Source of the DNA: Berkiella sp964594635
GTDB taxonomy: Bacteria > Pseudomonadota > Gammaproteobacteria > Berkiellales > Berkiellaceae
Direction of reading: 5' to 3'
Assembly: GCA_964594635.1 (NCBI GenBank)
Contig: CAZQMV010000008.1
Coordinates: 80,416-144,415, forward strand
DNA length: 64,000 nt
The translations under genes and the position numbers were made by a program. The notes under the pieces were generated by a model. It was not told where the DNA came from and ran no database searches. It saw nothing but the letters and a program-made list of their open reading frames with translations. Below are positions 17,972 through 29,100 of the stretch, piece after piece; position 1 is the stretch's first letter; every line of letters begins with the position of its first letter.

Positions 17972-18745
17972 ATGTGCGAATTATTAGGAATGAGCTCCAA
18001 TAGCCCTGCAGATATTTGCTTTAGCTTTACCGGGCTAATGCAAAGAGGCGGCAAAACAGGACCTCATAAAGATGGTTGGGGTATCGCCTTCTATGAAGGA
18101 CGAGGCTGCCGCACTTTCCATGATCCTTTTCCTAGCGCAGATTCAGAGATTGCGAAACTCGTGAAGCGCTATCCCATTAAAAGCCGTAATGTGATTTGCC
18201 ATATCCGCAAAGCCAATAGTGGTAAAGTGTGTTTAGAAAATACACACCCTTTTGTCAGAGAATTGTGGGGACGTAATTGGAGTTTCGCGCATAACGGGCA
18301 GCTAAGAAGCATCAAAAAGAAATTGAAGCTTGTTCATTATTTTCCGGTTGGCACAACCGATAGTGAGCATGCTTTTTGTTGGATACTCGATCAGATTTAT
18401 ACTAAATTTCCCAAACCTCCTAAAAAAGATGAAAAAGTGGCAGCGTTAATTAAAGAACTCTGTGCAACGTTAACGCAGTTTGGCGTCGTTAACTTTTTAA
18501 TGTGTGATTCTAAATATCTGTATGCTCATTGTTCTACCAAGTTAGTATGGATCACAAGACGAGCGCCCTTTGGTAAAGCCAAATTGGTGGATGATGATTT
18601 GACCATTGATTTTTGCTCGCAAAATTCACCCAATGATATTATTACGGTATTGGCGACGGAGCCTTTAACGGATAATGAGAATTGGCAGAGATGTCATAAG
18701 GGAGAGTTTATGGTTTTTAAAGAAGGCCTCCGACAGTCTGATTAA
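17972..18745 (+). CDS. Class II glutamine amidotransferase (YafJ-like)
   Basis: I start at the ATG at 17972 because the family matures to expose Cys2 as nucleophile, and the product then begins M-C-E-L-L-G-M-S. The upstream in-frame start at 17954 would bury it. It shows the Ntn-hydrolase glutaminase pattern: GWGIAFYEGRG, ICHIRKANSG, NTHPF, WSFAHNGQL, TDSEHAFCWIL. It is 257 aa long, the size of stand-alone YafJ-type enzymes, with no synthetase domain. The partner or acceptor is unknown. It lies directly after a hairpin repeat. Confidence 0.88.
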   Translation: MCELLGMSSNSPADICFSFTGLMQRGGKTGPHKDGWGIAFYEGRGCRTFHDPFPSADSEIAKLVKRYPIKSRNVICHIRKANSGKVCLENTHPFVRELWGRNWSFAHNGQLRSIKKKLKLVHYFPVGTTDSEHAFCWILDQIYTKFPKPPKKDEKVAALIKELCATLTQFGVVNFLMCDSKYLYAHCSTKLVWITRRAPFGKAKLVDDDLTIDFCSQNSPNDIITVLATEPLTDNENWQRCHKGEFMVFKEGLRQSD

Positions 18746-18779
18746 AGAGATCTATTAAAATTTGAGAGAAAAAGTAGTG

Positions 18780-20306
18780 TTACATCGCCTCTTTAAAATG
18801 CAGATTCATATAAATATCCATCCACTTTTCTAATTCTTTTTGTTCGTGCGGTTGTAAGAATAAGCCAAGTTTTGTTCTGCGCCACAAAATATCGTCTACT
18901 TTACGGGCCCATTCCTTTTCGATGAGATAAACCACTTCTTTTTCGTAAAGCCCATGACCAAAGTGGAAACCTAGATCGCTGAGTTGTTTAGCATCTTTTA
19001 ACACTTGATAGGTGAGCGTGCCATAATTTTGCGCGTAGCGTAATGCTAATGGCGTGGGCAACCAAGAAAAATCTTGACCCAAGGTTTCTAAAAAAGCAGT
19101 TAGCTCATGTACTCTAAAATCACCGCCAGGCAATGGACAAGTGCTGGTCCATTCGTGCCCCATATGGGTGAAAAAAGGGGCTAACAGATCAACTGTTTTT
19201 TCAGCAAGCAGGCGATAGGTAGTGAGTTTACCGCCCAGGACATTCAGAAGTGGCGCTTTACCTTGCTCGTTTACGTTCAGCTCAAGTTTATATTCACGGC
19301 TATTCCCAGAAATGCTTGAGGTTTGATCGTCAACAAGGGGACGAACGCCAGACCAAGCATAAATGATTTGTTCTGGTTTCAGTGCATGGTGAAAATAATC
19401 ACTGACCACTTCACATAAATATTCGATTTCATCAAAGGTAATTTTGGCTTTTGAAGGGGAGCCTTGGTATACGATTTCGGTCGTGCCTATTAAGGTAAAT
19501 TGTTTTAAATAGGGGATCACAAAGACAACCCTACCATCTTTATGTTGTAAAACATATGCTTCTTCGCGCTGATGTATTTTAGGGACAATGATATGGCTGC
19601 CTTTAATTAATTTGATGTTATATTGGCTTGGAATTTTCAAAACCTTATTTAAAATCTCACCCATAAAAGGGCCACCCGCATTGATGAGTGCTTTACATTT
19701 GATCGTATAAGTTTGTTGATTTAACTGATTTTGCAGCTGCACTTGCCAATGGTCGTTCATGCGTGTTGCGCTAACGCAACGAGTATAGGAGGCAACAACC
19801 CCACCAGCGCGTGCAAGACGTAAAGCATTGGTAATGACTAGCCTGGCATCATCGACGGTAGCGTCAGAGTAAATAAAACCTTTACGAATGGAGTGCTTTA
19901 AAGGGTTTGCAGGGTTGGGTTTTAAGAAAATCATTTTTGATCTTTTGAAAAAACGACCATAACCAAACAGATCATAAATAAACAATCCTATCCGAATAAG
20001 ACAAAAAGAACGTCGCAGCCGATTATAGGGCACAACGAAACGTAACGGACGTACAAGGTGAGGGGCGGTTTGAAGGAGTATTTCTCTTTCTTTAAGGGAA
20101 TCTCGCACCAGGTTGAAGTGATAGCTTTCTAAGTATCGCAGTCCACCATGGATCAGCTTGCTACTGGCGCTGGAAGTTGCGCTTGCTAAATCATTTTGCT
20201 CACATAGAAATACGGACAGCCCACGGCCTGCAGCATCGGCCGCTATGCCTGTGCCATTGATACCCCCACCAATGACGACCACATCGACGAAGCTTTCCGT
20301 GTACAA
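18780..20306 (-). CDS. glpD: Aerobic glycerol-3-phosphate dehydrogenase
   Basis: This FAD-dependent, membrane-associated enzyme oxidises sn-glycerol-3-phosphate to dihydroxyacetone phosphate and passes electrons to quinone. The N-terminal dinucleotide fold reads VVVIGGGINGTGIAADAAGRG, followed by the GlpD signature SSASSKLIHGGLRYLE (residues about 45-60). YAWSGVRPLVDD and LNVLGGKLTTYRLLAEKTVD are conserved in the family. The 508-aa length is normal. No glpF/glpK or glpR is adjacent. It is divergent from the M61 peptidase gene. Confidence 0.96.
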   Translation of the reverse strand: MYTESFVDVVVIGGGINGTGIAADAAGRGLSVFLCEQNDLASATSSASSKLIHGGLRYLESYHFNLVRDSLKEREILLQTAPHLVRPLRFVVPYNRLRRSFCLIRIGLFIYDLFGYGRFFKRSKMIFLKPNPANPLKHSIRKGFIYSDATVDDARLVITNALRLARAGGVVASYTRCVSATRMNDHWQVQLQNQLNQQTYTIKCKALINAGGPFMGEILNKVLKIPSQYNIKLIKGSHIIVPKIHQREEAYVLQHKDGRVVFVIPYLKQFTLIGTTEIVYQGSPSKAKITFDEIEYLCEVVSDYFHHALKPEQIIYAWSGVRPLVDDQTSSISGNSREYKLELNVNEQGKAPLLNVLGGKLTTYRLLAEKTVDLLAPFFTHMGHEWTSTCPLPGGDFRVHELTAFLETLGQDFSWLPTPLALRYAQNYGTLTYQVLKDAKQLSDLGFHFGHGLYEKEVVYLIEKEWARKVDDILWRRTKLGLFLQPHEQKELEKWMDIYMNLHFKEAM

Positions 20307-20408
20307 TGAAATACCTCATGATAAAAAGAGGATTGCTCTATTAAGAATAGATCAATTCCTTTATGATGGGATTAATTGTTTGATAACTAAGATACTTTAA
20401 CAGGATAG

Positions 20409-22235
20409 ATGATGATTGAATACGATGTTTTAGGGAGTCAGCCGCTTAGCCACCAGTTTACGGTTTGCTTAACTATTCCTCGTCCCAGTCCTTCAGGGCA
20501 AAAAGTATCGTTACCAACCTGGATCCCGGGCAGCTATTTTATTCGTGACTTTGCCAGACATATCGTTGAGATCAACGCTTATGCGGGCAATGACAGCAAA
20601 AGTCCCTCTGTCGCACTTGAAAAATTGAACAGCCATGTTTGGCAAGCGTCCAAAGTAGATGGTCCCTTATTTTTTGAATACACCGTTTACGCTTTTGACA
20701 CGTCGGTCAGAGGCGCTTACTTAGATGATGAACAAGCTTTTTTTAATCCTTGCAGTTTACTGTTAATGGTCCATGAACAAGAAGATGCCCCTTGTCTTGT
20801 GAATTTATCACCGCCTGCCATTGCTGGTAGTGAAAAATGGCGCGTCGCGACGACATTAACACCTATTGATGCAAAACCCATGGGATATGGTCGATACCAA
20901 GCAGCCAATTATGATGAATTAATTGACAAGCCCGTGCAAATGGGCAATTTTGATTTCATTGAATTTCAAGCAAAAGGGATCCCGCATGCCGTTGCGATCA
21001 CTGGCAAGCATTCCGGTGATTTAAAGCGTTTAGCAACCGATTTACAAAAAATTTGTGAAGAGCATTTAGCACTATTTTCTGCGCCGTATCCTTTTTCGCG
21101 TTATTTGTTTTTGCTGAATTTACGCAAAGATAGTTATGGCGGCTTAGAGCATCGTGATTCAACCGCTTTGCAAATTCAAAAAGAATATCTACCAGAAGCA
21201 GGTGAAACGGGAGTTTCACCTTATTATCTGGTTTTACTCGGACTATTTAGCCACGAATATTTTCATGCATGGAACATCAAACGCATTAAACCACATGGCT
21301 TTATGCCTTATGTGTTAAGTGAAAAATCTTATACCAGACAATTATGGGCTTTTGAGGGGATCACGTCTTATTTCGATGAATTAGCCCTTGTGCGTTCAAA
21401 AGTGATTACGCTCGAACAATATTTGGATATTTTGTCGCAGACCATTACGCGCTTAATGCGAAACCCAGGTCGTTTAAAACAAACCGTTTTAGATGCAAGC
21501 TTTGATGCCTGGATTAAATTTTATCAGCCTAATGAAAACTCGGTTAACGCACAAGTGAGTTATTATGTAAAAGGTGCGATCATTGCTTTGGCCATTGATC
21601 TGTCCTTAAGAGCAAACTCAAACAGCAAAGTGTCATTAGATGAAGTGATGCAACGCTTGTGGCGTGAATTTGGTCAAACCTCTCTTGGCGTACCTGAAGA
21701 TAAAATAGAAGCGCTGATTCTAGAATTGGGTGGGCAAACGCAAAAAGCATTACTGCAACAAGCGCTTTACACCACAGAAGATATTGATCTTAAACCATTG
21801 CTCGGGGCTTTTGGTTTAACGTTGAACTTTAGGCAAGCGATTGCATCAGATGATGTGGGTGGAAAAAGACCACTTCCATCAACATCTGTTAAAGGGGCTT
21901 ATCTCGGTGTAAATTATACGAAGAATCAAGGTAAAGTGATTGTTTCACAAGTATTAGAAGGTACCAGCGCAGCCAAAGCAGGTCTTGGTGTACAAGATGA
22001 GATTGTCGCCATTGATAATGTGAAAGTCGATGTGGATTCTTATGAAAAAATGCTTAAAAAGTATCAACCGGGTAATACGGTTGACATTCATGTCTTTCGT
22101 CAAGACAGGCTTAAAGTATTGACAGTCACTTTCAGTGCATTGCCATTTGATACCGCTGAAATTACCGTCAATCCAAAATTAACAGACGCCGAAAACACGC
22201 TGTTAAGTAGTTGGTTAAAAAGTAGCTTGTCGTAA
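20409..22235 (+). CDS. M61-family metallopeptidase with PDZ domain
   Basis: This 608-aa protein resembles glycyl aminopeptidases of family M61. The zinc motif is HEYFH (near residue 282, in LFSHEYFHAWNIKRIKP), with the downstream Glu in FEGITSYFDEL. A PDZ domain is at residues about 490-580 (GAYLGVNYTKNQGKVIVSQVLEGTSAAKAGLGVQDEIVAI). No signal peptide is visible, so it is probably cytosolic. Either of the adjacent ATGs (20409 or 20412) can serve; AGGA lies 3-6 nt upstream. It is followed 9 bp later by hrpA and probably co-transcribed. Confidence 0.9.
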   Translation: MMIEYDVLGSQPLSHQFTVCLTIPRPSPSGQKVSLPTWIPGSYFIRDFARHIVEINAYAGNDSKSPSVALEKLNSHVWQASKVDGPLFFEYTVYAFDTSVRGAYLDDEQAFFNPCSLLLMVHEQEDAPCLVNLSPPAIAGSEKWRVATTLTPIDAKPMGYGRYQAANYDELIDKPVQMGNFDFIEFQAKGIPHAVAITGKHSGDLKRLATDLQKICEEHLALFSAPYPFSRYLFLLNLRKDSYGGLEHRDSTALQIQKEYLPEAGETGVSPYYLVLLGLFSHEYFHAWNIKRIKPHGFMPYVLSEKSYTRQLWAFEGITSYFDELALVRSKVITLEQYLDILSQTITRLMRNPGRLKQTVLDASFDAWIKFYQPNENSVNAQVSYYVKGAIIALAIDLSLRANSNSKVSLDEVMQRLWREFGQTSLGVPEDKIEALILELGGQTQKALLQQALYTTEDIDLKPLLGAFGLTLNFRQAIASDDVGGKRPLPSTSVKGAYLGVNYTKNQGKVIVSQVLEGTSAAKAGLGVQDEIVAIDNVKVDVDSYEKMLKKYQPGNTVDIHVFRQDRLKVLTVTFSALPFDTAEITVNPKLTDAENTLLSSWLKSSLS

Positions 22236-22244
22236 TCAAAACTT

Positions 22245-25200
22245 ATGTTAGAGATAAAAGAACACATTCAGCATTGTCTTCGTAAAGATCAATTTATTCT
22301 GCGAAGACGCTTGGTGCAAATTGAAAAAATTGACGATATCGATGTTCGTCAACAAAAGCTTATCGCGCTACAAGAAAAAATATTACGCTCCAGCGAACTT
22401 CGCACTAAACGCCAATCATTGATACCAACGATTACTTATCCTGATTTGCCTATTATGGCCAAGAAGCAAGAAATTATTGATGCCCTGCTCTATCATCAAA
22501 TTATTATTGTGGCAGGTGAAACAGGCTCAGGAAAAACGACTCAACTTCCTAAATTTTGTTTAGAAGCCGGTCTGGGTGTGAGTGGATTTATTGGTCATAC
22601 TCAGCCCAGGCGCCTTGCTGCGCGATCCGTTGCTAGTCGAATTGCAAGTGAGCTTAATAGTGAAATAGGGCATTTGGTTGGATTTCAAGTGCGATTTTCT
22701 GATAAAACCAGCCCTACAACACTAATTAAATTGATGACAGATGGAATATTATTGAGTGGAACTCAAAACGATAAATGGCTCAACGACTATGACTGCATTA
22801 TTATCGATGAAGCACATGAGCGTAGCTTAAACATTGATTTTTTGTTGGGTTTTTTGAAGAATCTCTGTCAAAGACGCCCCGATCTGAAAGTGATCGTGAC
22901 TTCCGCAACCATCGATGTAGAAAGGTTTTCCTCGTTTTTTAATCAAGCACCTTTGATCAAAGTTGAAGGTCGTGCCTTTCCTGTTGAAGTGCGTTATTTA
23001 GATCAGGGTATGAGTGAAAGTGACGATCCAGTACAAGCGGTTCAAGATGCGGTGGCGTTAGCTTATCAAGATGGTCCAGGCGATATTTTAATCTTTCAAA
23101 GTGGTGAGAAAGAGATCCGTGAAGTTGCAGAAGCCTTACGAGCACAAGAGCTTCCCAACACGGTGGTGCTGCCGTTGTTTTCAAGGCAAAGCGTGGGTGA
23201 GCAACAAAAAATCTTTCAAACCATGCATAAACGAAAAATTATTATTGCAACCAATGTGGCTGAAACTTCGATTACGGTTCCCAATATTCGTTTTGTGATT
23301 GATGGCGGTTTGCATAGAATCAGCCGATATAATTATCGTAATAAACTGCAACGATTGCCCATTGAGCCCATATCACAGGCCAGTAGCGAACAGCGTAAGG
23401 GGCGTTGTGGCCGAGTGGGGCCTGGCATTTGTTATCGGCTTTATTCCGAGGAAGATCTGCTCACACGAGATCTCTATACCGAACCGGAAATTCTACGAAC
23501 CAATTTGGCTGGGGTTATTTTAAAGATGTTATCGTTAGGATGGAAATCGATACCGCATTTCCCATTCCTTGACGCGCCCGATAGCCGTTATATAAAAGAT
23601 GGTTATGCCTTACTTGAACGATTAGGAGCGGTATCACCTGATGCGACAATCACGAAGATTGGCCAGCAGTTAGCGATGATCCCAATTGAACCAAAGCTGG
23701 GTCGGATTATTATCGGTGCCAATCAATATGGTGCACTCAGTGAAATGCTAATCATTGTGAGTGGTTTAAGTATTATTGATCCACGGGAATATCCCGCTGA
23801 GTGCAAAGAGAAAGCAAACTTAAGCCATGCACAGTTTGCTGATCCTGCATCTGATTTTTTATCTTACTTAAATTTATGGAATTTCATTAACGAATATAAG
23901 CAAAAGTTATCGAATCAGAAATTCAGAAAGTTGTGCCGTACAAATTTTCTTTCTTATTTAAGAATTTGTGAATGGCTGGATGTGCACGCACAATTACAAG
24001 ATATTGTTAAAGAATTGCAATTTAAAGTAAATCAAGTCGCAGCAGATCCGAGCCAGATCCACAAGTCATTGTTAACCGGATTTATCGATGGGATTGGTTT
24101 AAAAGAACAAAAAACGGAATATCAAGGAGCTAGAGGGGTTAAGTTTTTCTTACACCCAGGCTCTGGGCTCTTTAAAAAACCACCAACCTGGGTGGTTGCC
24201 GGTGAAATTGTACATACCTCTAAGACCTATGCACGAACCAATGCAGAAATTGAATTAAAATGGATAGAAGAAGTTGCGAAGCCCTTACTGAAGCGTCAAT
24301 ACGTTGAGCCTCATTTTGATCTCAAAGATCAAAGAGTGGTTGCTTTTGAACGCGCTACCCTGTTTGGCTTGGAAATTGTTAGTCGGCGTAAAGTGAGTTA
24401 TGAAAAGATCGATCCCGTTGAAGCAAGAAAATTATTTATATTGCAAGGACTAATCGAACAGCAAGTAAAAAGCCGATGTGCTTTTTATGCCAAAAATAAC
24501 CAAACCATTCAAGAACTTCGATCATTAGAAGATAGAACGCGTCGTCAAATAATCATGGTGGATGAAAGCTTGGTTGCTGCATTTTATGAAGCTCACTTAC
24601 CGATGGATGTTATGTCGACTGCAAGCTTAGAAGAGTGGGCAAAGCAATATGATGACAGTCAGTTATTGTTTAAAGAATCGGACATTGGCATCGATAAATC
24701 AAAAGCAGATTGGTGGGAGAAAAATTTCCCATTACAATTAGGGTACGATGATCAAACGTATCAACTCATATATAAATTTGATTTAACAGCAGATGACGAT
24801 GGCGTCACATTACAGATCCCAGTTGAATCACTGGCGTTATTACAAGCGTGTGATTTTTCGTGGTTAGTCGATGGATTAGTTACCGAGAAAATTGCGCTGT
24901 ATTTTAAATCGTTACCTAAACGATTACGCGTATTATTAAATCCTTTACCTGAAACCATAGCACATGCCAGAGAGCATATTAATCGCCAGCTCCCCTTTGA
25001 TAATGCCTTACGGGTTTATTTAGAAAAAAGGTTGGGGTTAGCATTACCCCCTTCATTGTGGGAAAACGTGTTGTTGCCCACGCATTTAAAAATGCACTTT
25101 ATCGTTCTTGGAACAAAAAAAGAACTTTTAGCTCATGGAGATAAGTTGGCTACTTTGTATGAACAGCTGCGCGAAAAATTTACCGACAAAATGACGCAAA

Positions 25201-26084
25201 ATGATACATTAGAAAGAAAAAATATCACGAGCTGGGATTTTGACAACTTAGTAGAGCGCCATGTTGTCTTGAGAAATCGTTTAGAGCTTATTTATTATCC
25301 AGCACTCGTCGATGCGGGGAGTAGCGTTTCAATTGGACTTTTTGATACGCAAGTTTTAGCGCGCTATCATCATTTTTTAGGGGTTGCGAGGATTTATTTA
25401 TTAACTTTAAAAGACGCAAGTACTTTTATTAAAAAGCAAATTATCGCCAACAAAAAAAGCTTCCAAGTGCAAAACAGCCCGCTAGGTGAGTATGCTGTTT
25501 TAACGGAAGAGTTGTTATTGAGCGCTGTTGTGAATACTTTTCCTGATCTGCATATTCGAACTTTGGAAGCCTTTAACGCACAATTAGCACAACATCGTAA
25601 CGACTTAGTGGGTAAAGCCAATATCTTAATTGCAGCAGCAAAAGAATGGATCCCGCTCAATCAGCAAATAGAAAATCTCCTGTATCGTTTAGCCGATAAA
25701 CCCTCAAAAGAAATGCAAATGGTATTAACCGATGTGCAAAATCAGCTGAAAAACTTATTTGAGCAACATTTTTTAACCCGCGTTCCTTTCACCACGTTGT
25801 TGCGCTACACAACCTATTTAAAGGCGATTTTAATTCGTTTGGAAAAATTACCGCGTCTTGTAGAGCGAGATAAAGAAGCGATGGTTATTTTAGGTAGGGT
25901 CCAAAAAGCATATGAAAGTAAACTTGCTTCAAAAGATCTGAGGGAAATGAACTGGGATGATCCTTTGATATTGTTCCGTTTTAAGATAGAAGAACTCCGT
26001 ATTTCCTTGTTTGCTGAAAAGCTCGGTACTGAAGGGCCAGTCTCAGAGGTGAGATTACTTAAACTATTAGAAAAATTAAGGTAG
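22245..26084 (+). CDS. hrpA: ATP-dependent RNA helicase HrpA
   Basis: This is a DEAH-box helicase of 1279 aa, matching the usual HrpA length of about 1300. Motif I is GETGSGKTTQ (near residue 90), motif II DEAH in IIIDEAHERSLN (near residue 187), motif III SATID and motif VI QRKGRCGRVGPG (near residue 383). These are followed by the HA2/OB-fold and the long C-terminal HrpA-specific domain. Family members act on mRNA and rescue stalled ribosomes. It lies 9 bp after the M61 gene. Confidence 0.96.
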   Translation: MLEIKEHIQHCLRKDQFILRRRLVQIEKIDDIDVRQQKLIALQEKILRSSELRTKRQSLIPTITYPDLPIMAKKQEIIDALLYHQIIIVAGETGSGKTTQLPKFCLEAGLGVSGFIGHTQPRRLAARSVASRIASELNSEIGHLVGFQVRFSDKTSPTTLIKLMTDGILLSGTQNDKWLNDYDCIIIDEAHERSLNIDFLLGFLKNLCQRRPDLKVIVTSATIDVERFSSFFNQAPLIKVEGRAFPVEVRYLDQGMSESDDPVQAVQDAVALAYQDGPGDILIFQSGEKEIREVAEALRAQELPNTVVLPLFSRQSVGEQQKIFQTMHKRKIIIATNVAETSITVPNIRFVIDGGLHRISRYNYRNKLQRLPIEPISQASSEQRKGRCGRVGPGICYRLYSEEDLLTRDLYTEPEILRTNLAGVILKMLSLGWKSIPHFPFLDAPDSRYIKDGYALLERLGAVSPDATITKIGQQLAMIPIEPKLGRIIIGANQYGALSEMLIIVSGLSIIDPREYPAECKEKANLSHAQFADPASDFLSYLNLWNFINEYKQKLSNQKFRKLCRTNFLSYLRICEWLDVHAQLQDIVKELQFKVNQVAADPSQIHKSLLTGFIDGIGLKEQKTEYQGARGVKFFLHPGSGLFKKPPTWVVAGEIVHTSKTYARTNAEIELKWIEEVAKPLLKRQYVEPHFDLKDQRVVAFERATLFGLEIVSRRKVSYEKIDPVEARKLFILQGLIEQQVKSRCAFYAKNNQTIQELRSLEDRTRRQIIMVDESLVAAFYEAHLPMDVMSTASLEEWAKQYDDSQLLFKESDIGIDKSKADWWEKNFPLQLGYDDQTYQLIYKFDLTADDDGVTLQIPVESLALLQACDFSWLVDGLVTEKIALYFKSLPKRLRVLLNPLPETIAHAREHINRQLPFDNALRVYLEKRLGLALPPSLWENVLLPTHLKMHFIVLGTKKELLAHGDKLATLYEQLREKFTDKMTQNDTLERKNITSWDFDNLVERHVVLRNRLELIYYPALVDAGSSVSIGLFDTQVLARYHHFLGVARIYLLTLKDASTFIKKQIIANKKSFQVQNSPLGEYAVLTEELLLSAVVNTFPDLHIRTLEAFNAQLAQHRNDLVGKANILIAAAKEWIPLNQQIENLLYRLADKPSKEMQMVLTDVQNQLKNLFEQHFLTRVPFTTLLRYTTYLKAILIRLEKLPRLVERDKEAMVILGRVQKAYESKLASKDLREMNWDDPLILFRFKIEELRISLFAEKLGTEGPVSEVRLLKLLEKLR

Positions 26085-26140
26085 ATTGTAGAAGATGCTA
26101 CTTAGTAGTTTCTAACTTGGTTATCTAAAGGAATAGATCC

Positions 26141-29100
26141 ATGAAAACTGCCCTTCGCTGCTGGTTGCTGTTTATTTGCTGTTGTCTCACTGTATGGAAC
26201 GTTACCGCAGCTCCTGATGACAAATCCATTCCTGAGATCTTAACTCCCTGGAAAGGCTGGGTTCTAAAAGGACATGAGATAGCGCTTTGTCCCATTCCTT
26301 ATAATAACCAAGATCAACATTTTTGTGTTTGGCCAACCGATCTCAAATTGAATGTGGGACGAGAAAAAGGGTCTTTTACACTCAAAGTCGTGAATTATAT
26401 GGAAGCTTGGGTTGTTTTACCCGGTAGCAATGAGTATTGGCCGCAAGAGATCAAAGTTAACCAAAAAGTGTTTCCTGTGAGTACGCATCAAGGATCTCCC
26501 GCCGTTTTATTACCTTTGGGCGAATATACCATCGAAGGCGTTTTACATTGGGAGCGAGTACCTGATTTCATCCAGATCCCAGTCAATGTGGGAACAGTCA
26601 ATTTAACGATAGAAGATAAAGTTATCGAACAACCCGATCGTGATAGAACAGGTAAGATTTGGTTAACGCGTCAAAATCAACCTCAGGTTGAACACAAAGA
26701 GCAAGATTCACTCAATGTACAAGTTTATCGACTCTTTAAAGACGATGTTCCATTAGAGCAAACCCTATTGTTACGTCTTAGAGTCTCGGGGCAATCGCGC
26801 GAAGTGACTTTAGGCCCCGTATTGTTAGCCGATTCTCTGCCACTTTCTATTATAAGTCGTTTACCATCGCGTTTAGAAGACAATGGTTTACTGCGCTTGC
26901 AAGTCAAACCAGGTGTTTGGGATGTGAGTATTAAAAGTCGCTTTGTGGGTAAACAAGATAAAATTGATTTCCAAAGTTTAGCCTCGCCTTGGCCCGCTAA
27001 TGAGATTTGGTCTTTTGCGCAACAGAATGCTTTAAGGTTAGTGGATATTCAAGGCGCACAAAGCATCGATCCTCAGCAAACCGATATGCCAATGGCATGG
27101 CGAGAATATCCGGCGTATTTGCTCGATAAAGGCAAGTCTTTGACCTTCAAAGAAATGCGTCGTGGACAAGAAGCACGGCGTGCAGAACAACTTAATTTAC
27201 AACGTAGAATGTGGTTGGATTTTGAAGGGAAAGGCTATACGTTACAAGATACGATGACGGGTACGATTGAGCAGCATTGGCGTCTCAGCCAATTGCCGCC
27301 TTATCAGTTAGGTCGGGTCAGTATCGATGGTCATGATAGATTAATTACGCAAGTCGGTGATGGCGTTCCAGGCGTTGAAATTCGTCAGGGAATTCTAAAT
27401 TTAACTGCAGTGAGCCGTATCAATGAAGTGCCCTCTAAGTTACCAGCAGTAGGTTGGGATGTTGATGTGAAATCGCTTTCTACGCAACTTCATTTACCGC
27501 CGGGCTGGATGTTGCTTGGTGCGTGGGGAGTTGATACGGCGAATGAAGCTTGGATCCAACAGTGGACCTTGCTCGATCTTTTCTTGGTGCTCATTATCGC
27601 AGCGGCAGTTTTGAAACTATTAGGATGGCGTTGGGGATTAGTCGCCTTATTGATGATCACAATGACTTATCAAGAACGTAGCGCTCCTGTGTATAGTTGG
27701 TTAAACCTCATTGCAGCGCTAGCCTTGATTGTCGTGCTACCGCCCACCAGCAAAGCCAAACGTTGGATCACATATTATTTCGGATTGAGTTTTATTGTTC
27801 TGTTGTTTTGGGCCTTACCGTTTATGGCGATGCAGATCCGCAATGCTATTTACCCTCAGCTGACGTTACCTAATGGATATCCGATGGCGATCCAAGAAGG
27901 AATTGTGATGAGTAAAATGGCGGGAGCACCTCAGGTTGCCATGGAAGCGTTGAATGCACCATTAGGCAGACAAAAAATGTTTGAAGATCGAGGCGTTGCA
28001 GGCAGCAGTGCAAATGTTCAAGATCAAATCGCTAAAGAAGAAAAACAATTAGATGATTATGATCCGAATGCAAAACGACAAACAGGTCCTTCAGTACCAA
28101 TTTGGTATTGGAACCAATATAACTTAACGTGGAATGGTCCGGTGCAGATGGATCAAACGCTTAAATTGTGGTTGTTAAGTGCCAGGGTGACCTCAGTGTT
28201 AAAAGTATTACAAGTGTTGTTAATGTTTGCTTTGATTTACGGATTGTTTAAAGCATCACGAGTAGAAGCGAGAAATATCACGCCACCTGAAAATAGGAAG
28301 GTTCCCCAAGTTGCAGCAATCGCCTTATTCTTTTTAGGCATGTTGTCATTTGGACTGTTGGCGCCAGATGCTATGGCTTCAGATATTCCTGATGAAGCTT
28401 TATTAACACAATTGCGTGAGCGGTTATTAGAACCTCCAACGTGTTTGCCAGAATGTGCCGAGATAAGCCGGATGCAAGTAGAAGCGAATGCCAATAATCT
28501 CGTATTGCGCATTAAGGCAAATATCACCTCAAACGTGGCACTTCCCATTCCAAGTACGTTAGACAAATGGGTGCCTCGCACAGTTCTTGTGAATAACGTG
28601 ATCGCTAAAAATTTGCAATATGATGCCAATCAACAATTGTGGTTAAACTTACCAGCAGGCGTGCACGATGTCGTGATGGAAGGTTTAATTGGTGATCAAG
28701 ATAAATTTGAAATTGGGATCCCTTTAAAACCAAAAGACATTTCACAATCAGCGAATGGTTGGACCATTGAAGGTATTAATCGCCACCAGTTGCAAGGTAA
28801 TCACTTATATTTTAATCGCGTTAAACAGGCAGATGAACCAACAAAAACACCAAATGCGAATTTACAAGCCAGCAGAATTCCCCCTTTTGTGATTCTAACG
28901 AAAACACTCAAGCTGGGTTTAGACTGGGAAGTGATTAATCAATTGCAACGCGTTGCGCCAACGCAAGGTGCAATCGATATTAGCATTCCATTGTTAGCGG
29001 GTGAGTCGGTCCTTTCTGACAAAGTGCAAATGAAAGATGGCAAAGCGTGGGTAACCCTTGGAACGCAAGAGAACCAAGTCGTTTGGCGATCTAAGCTCAG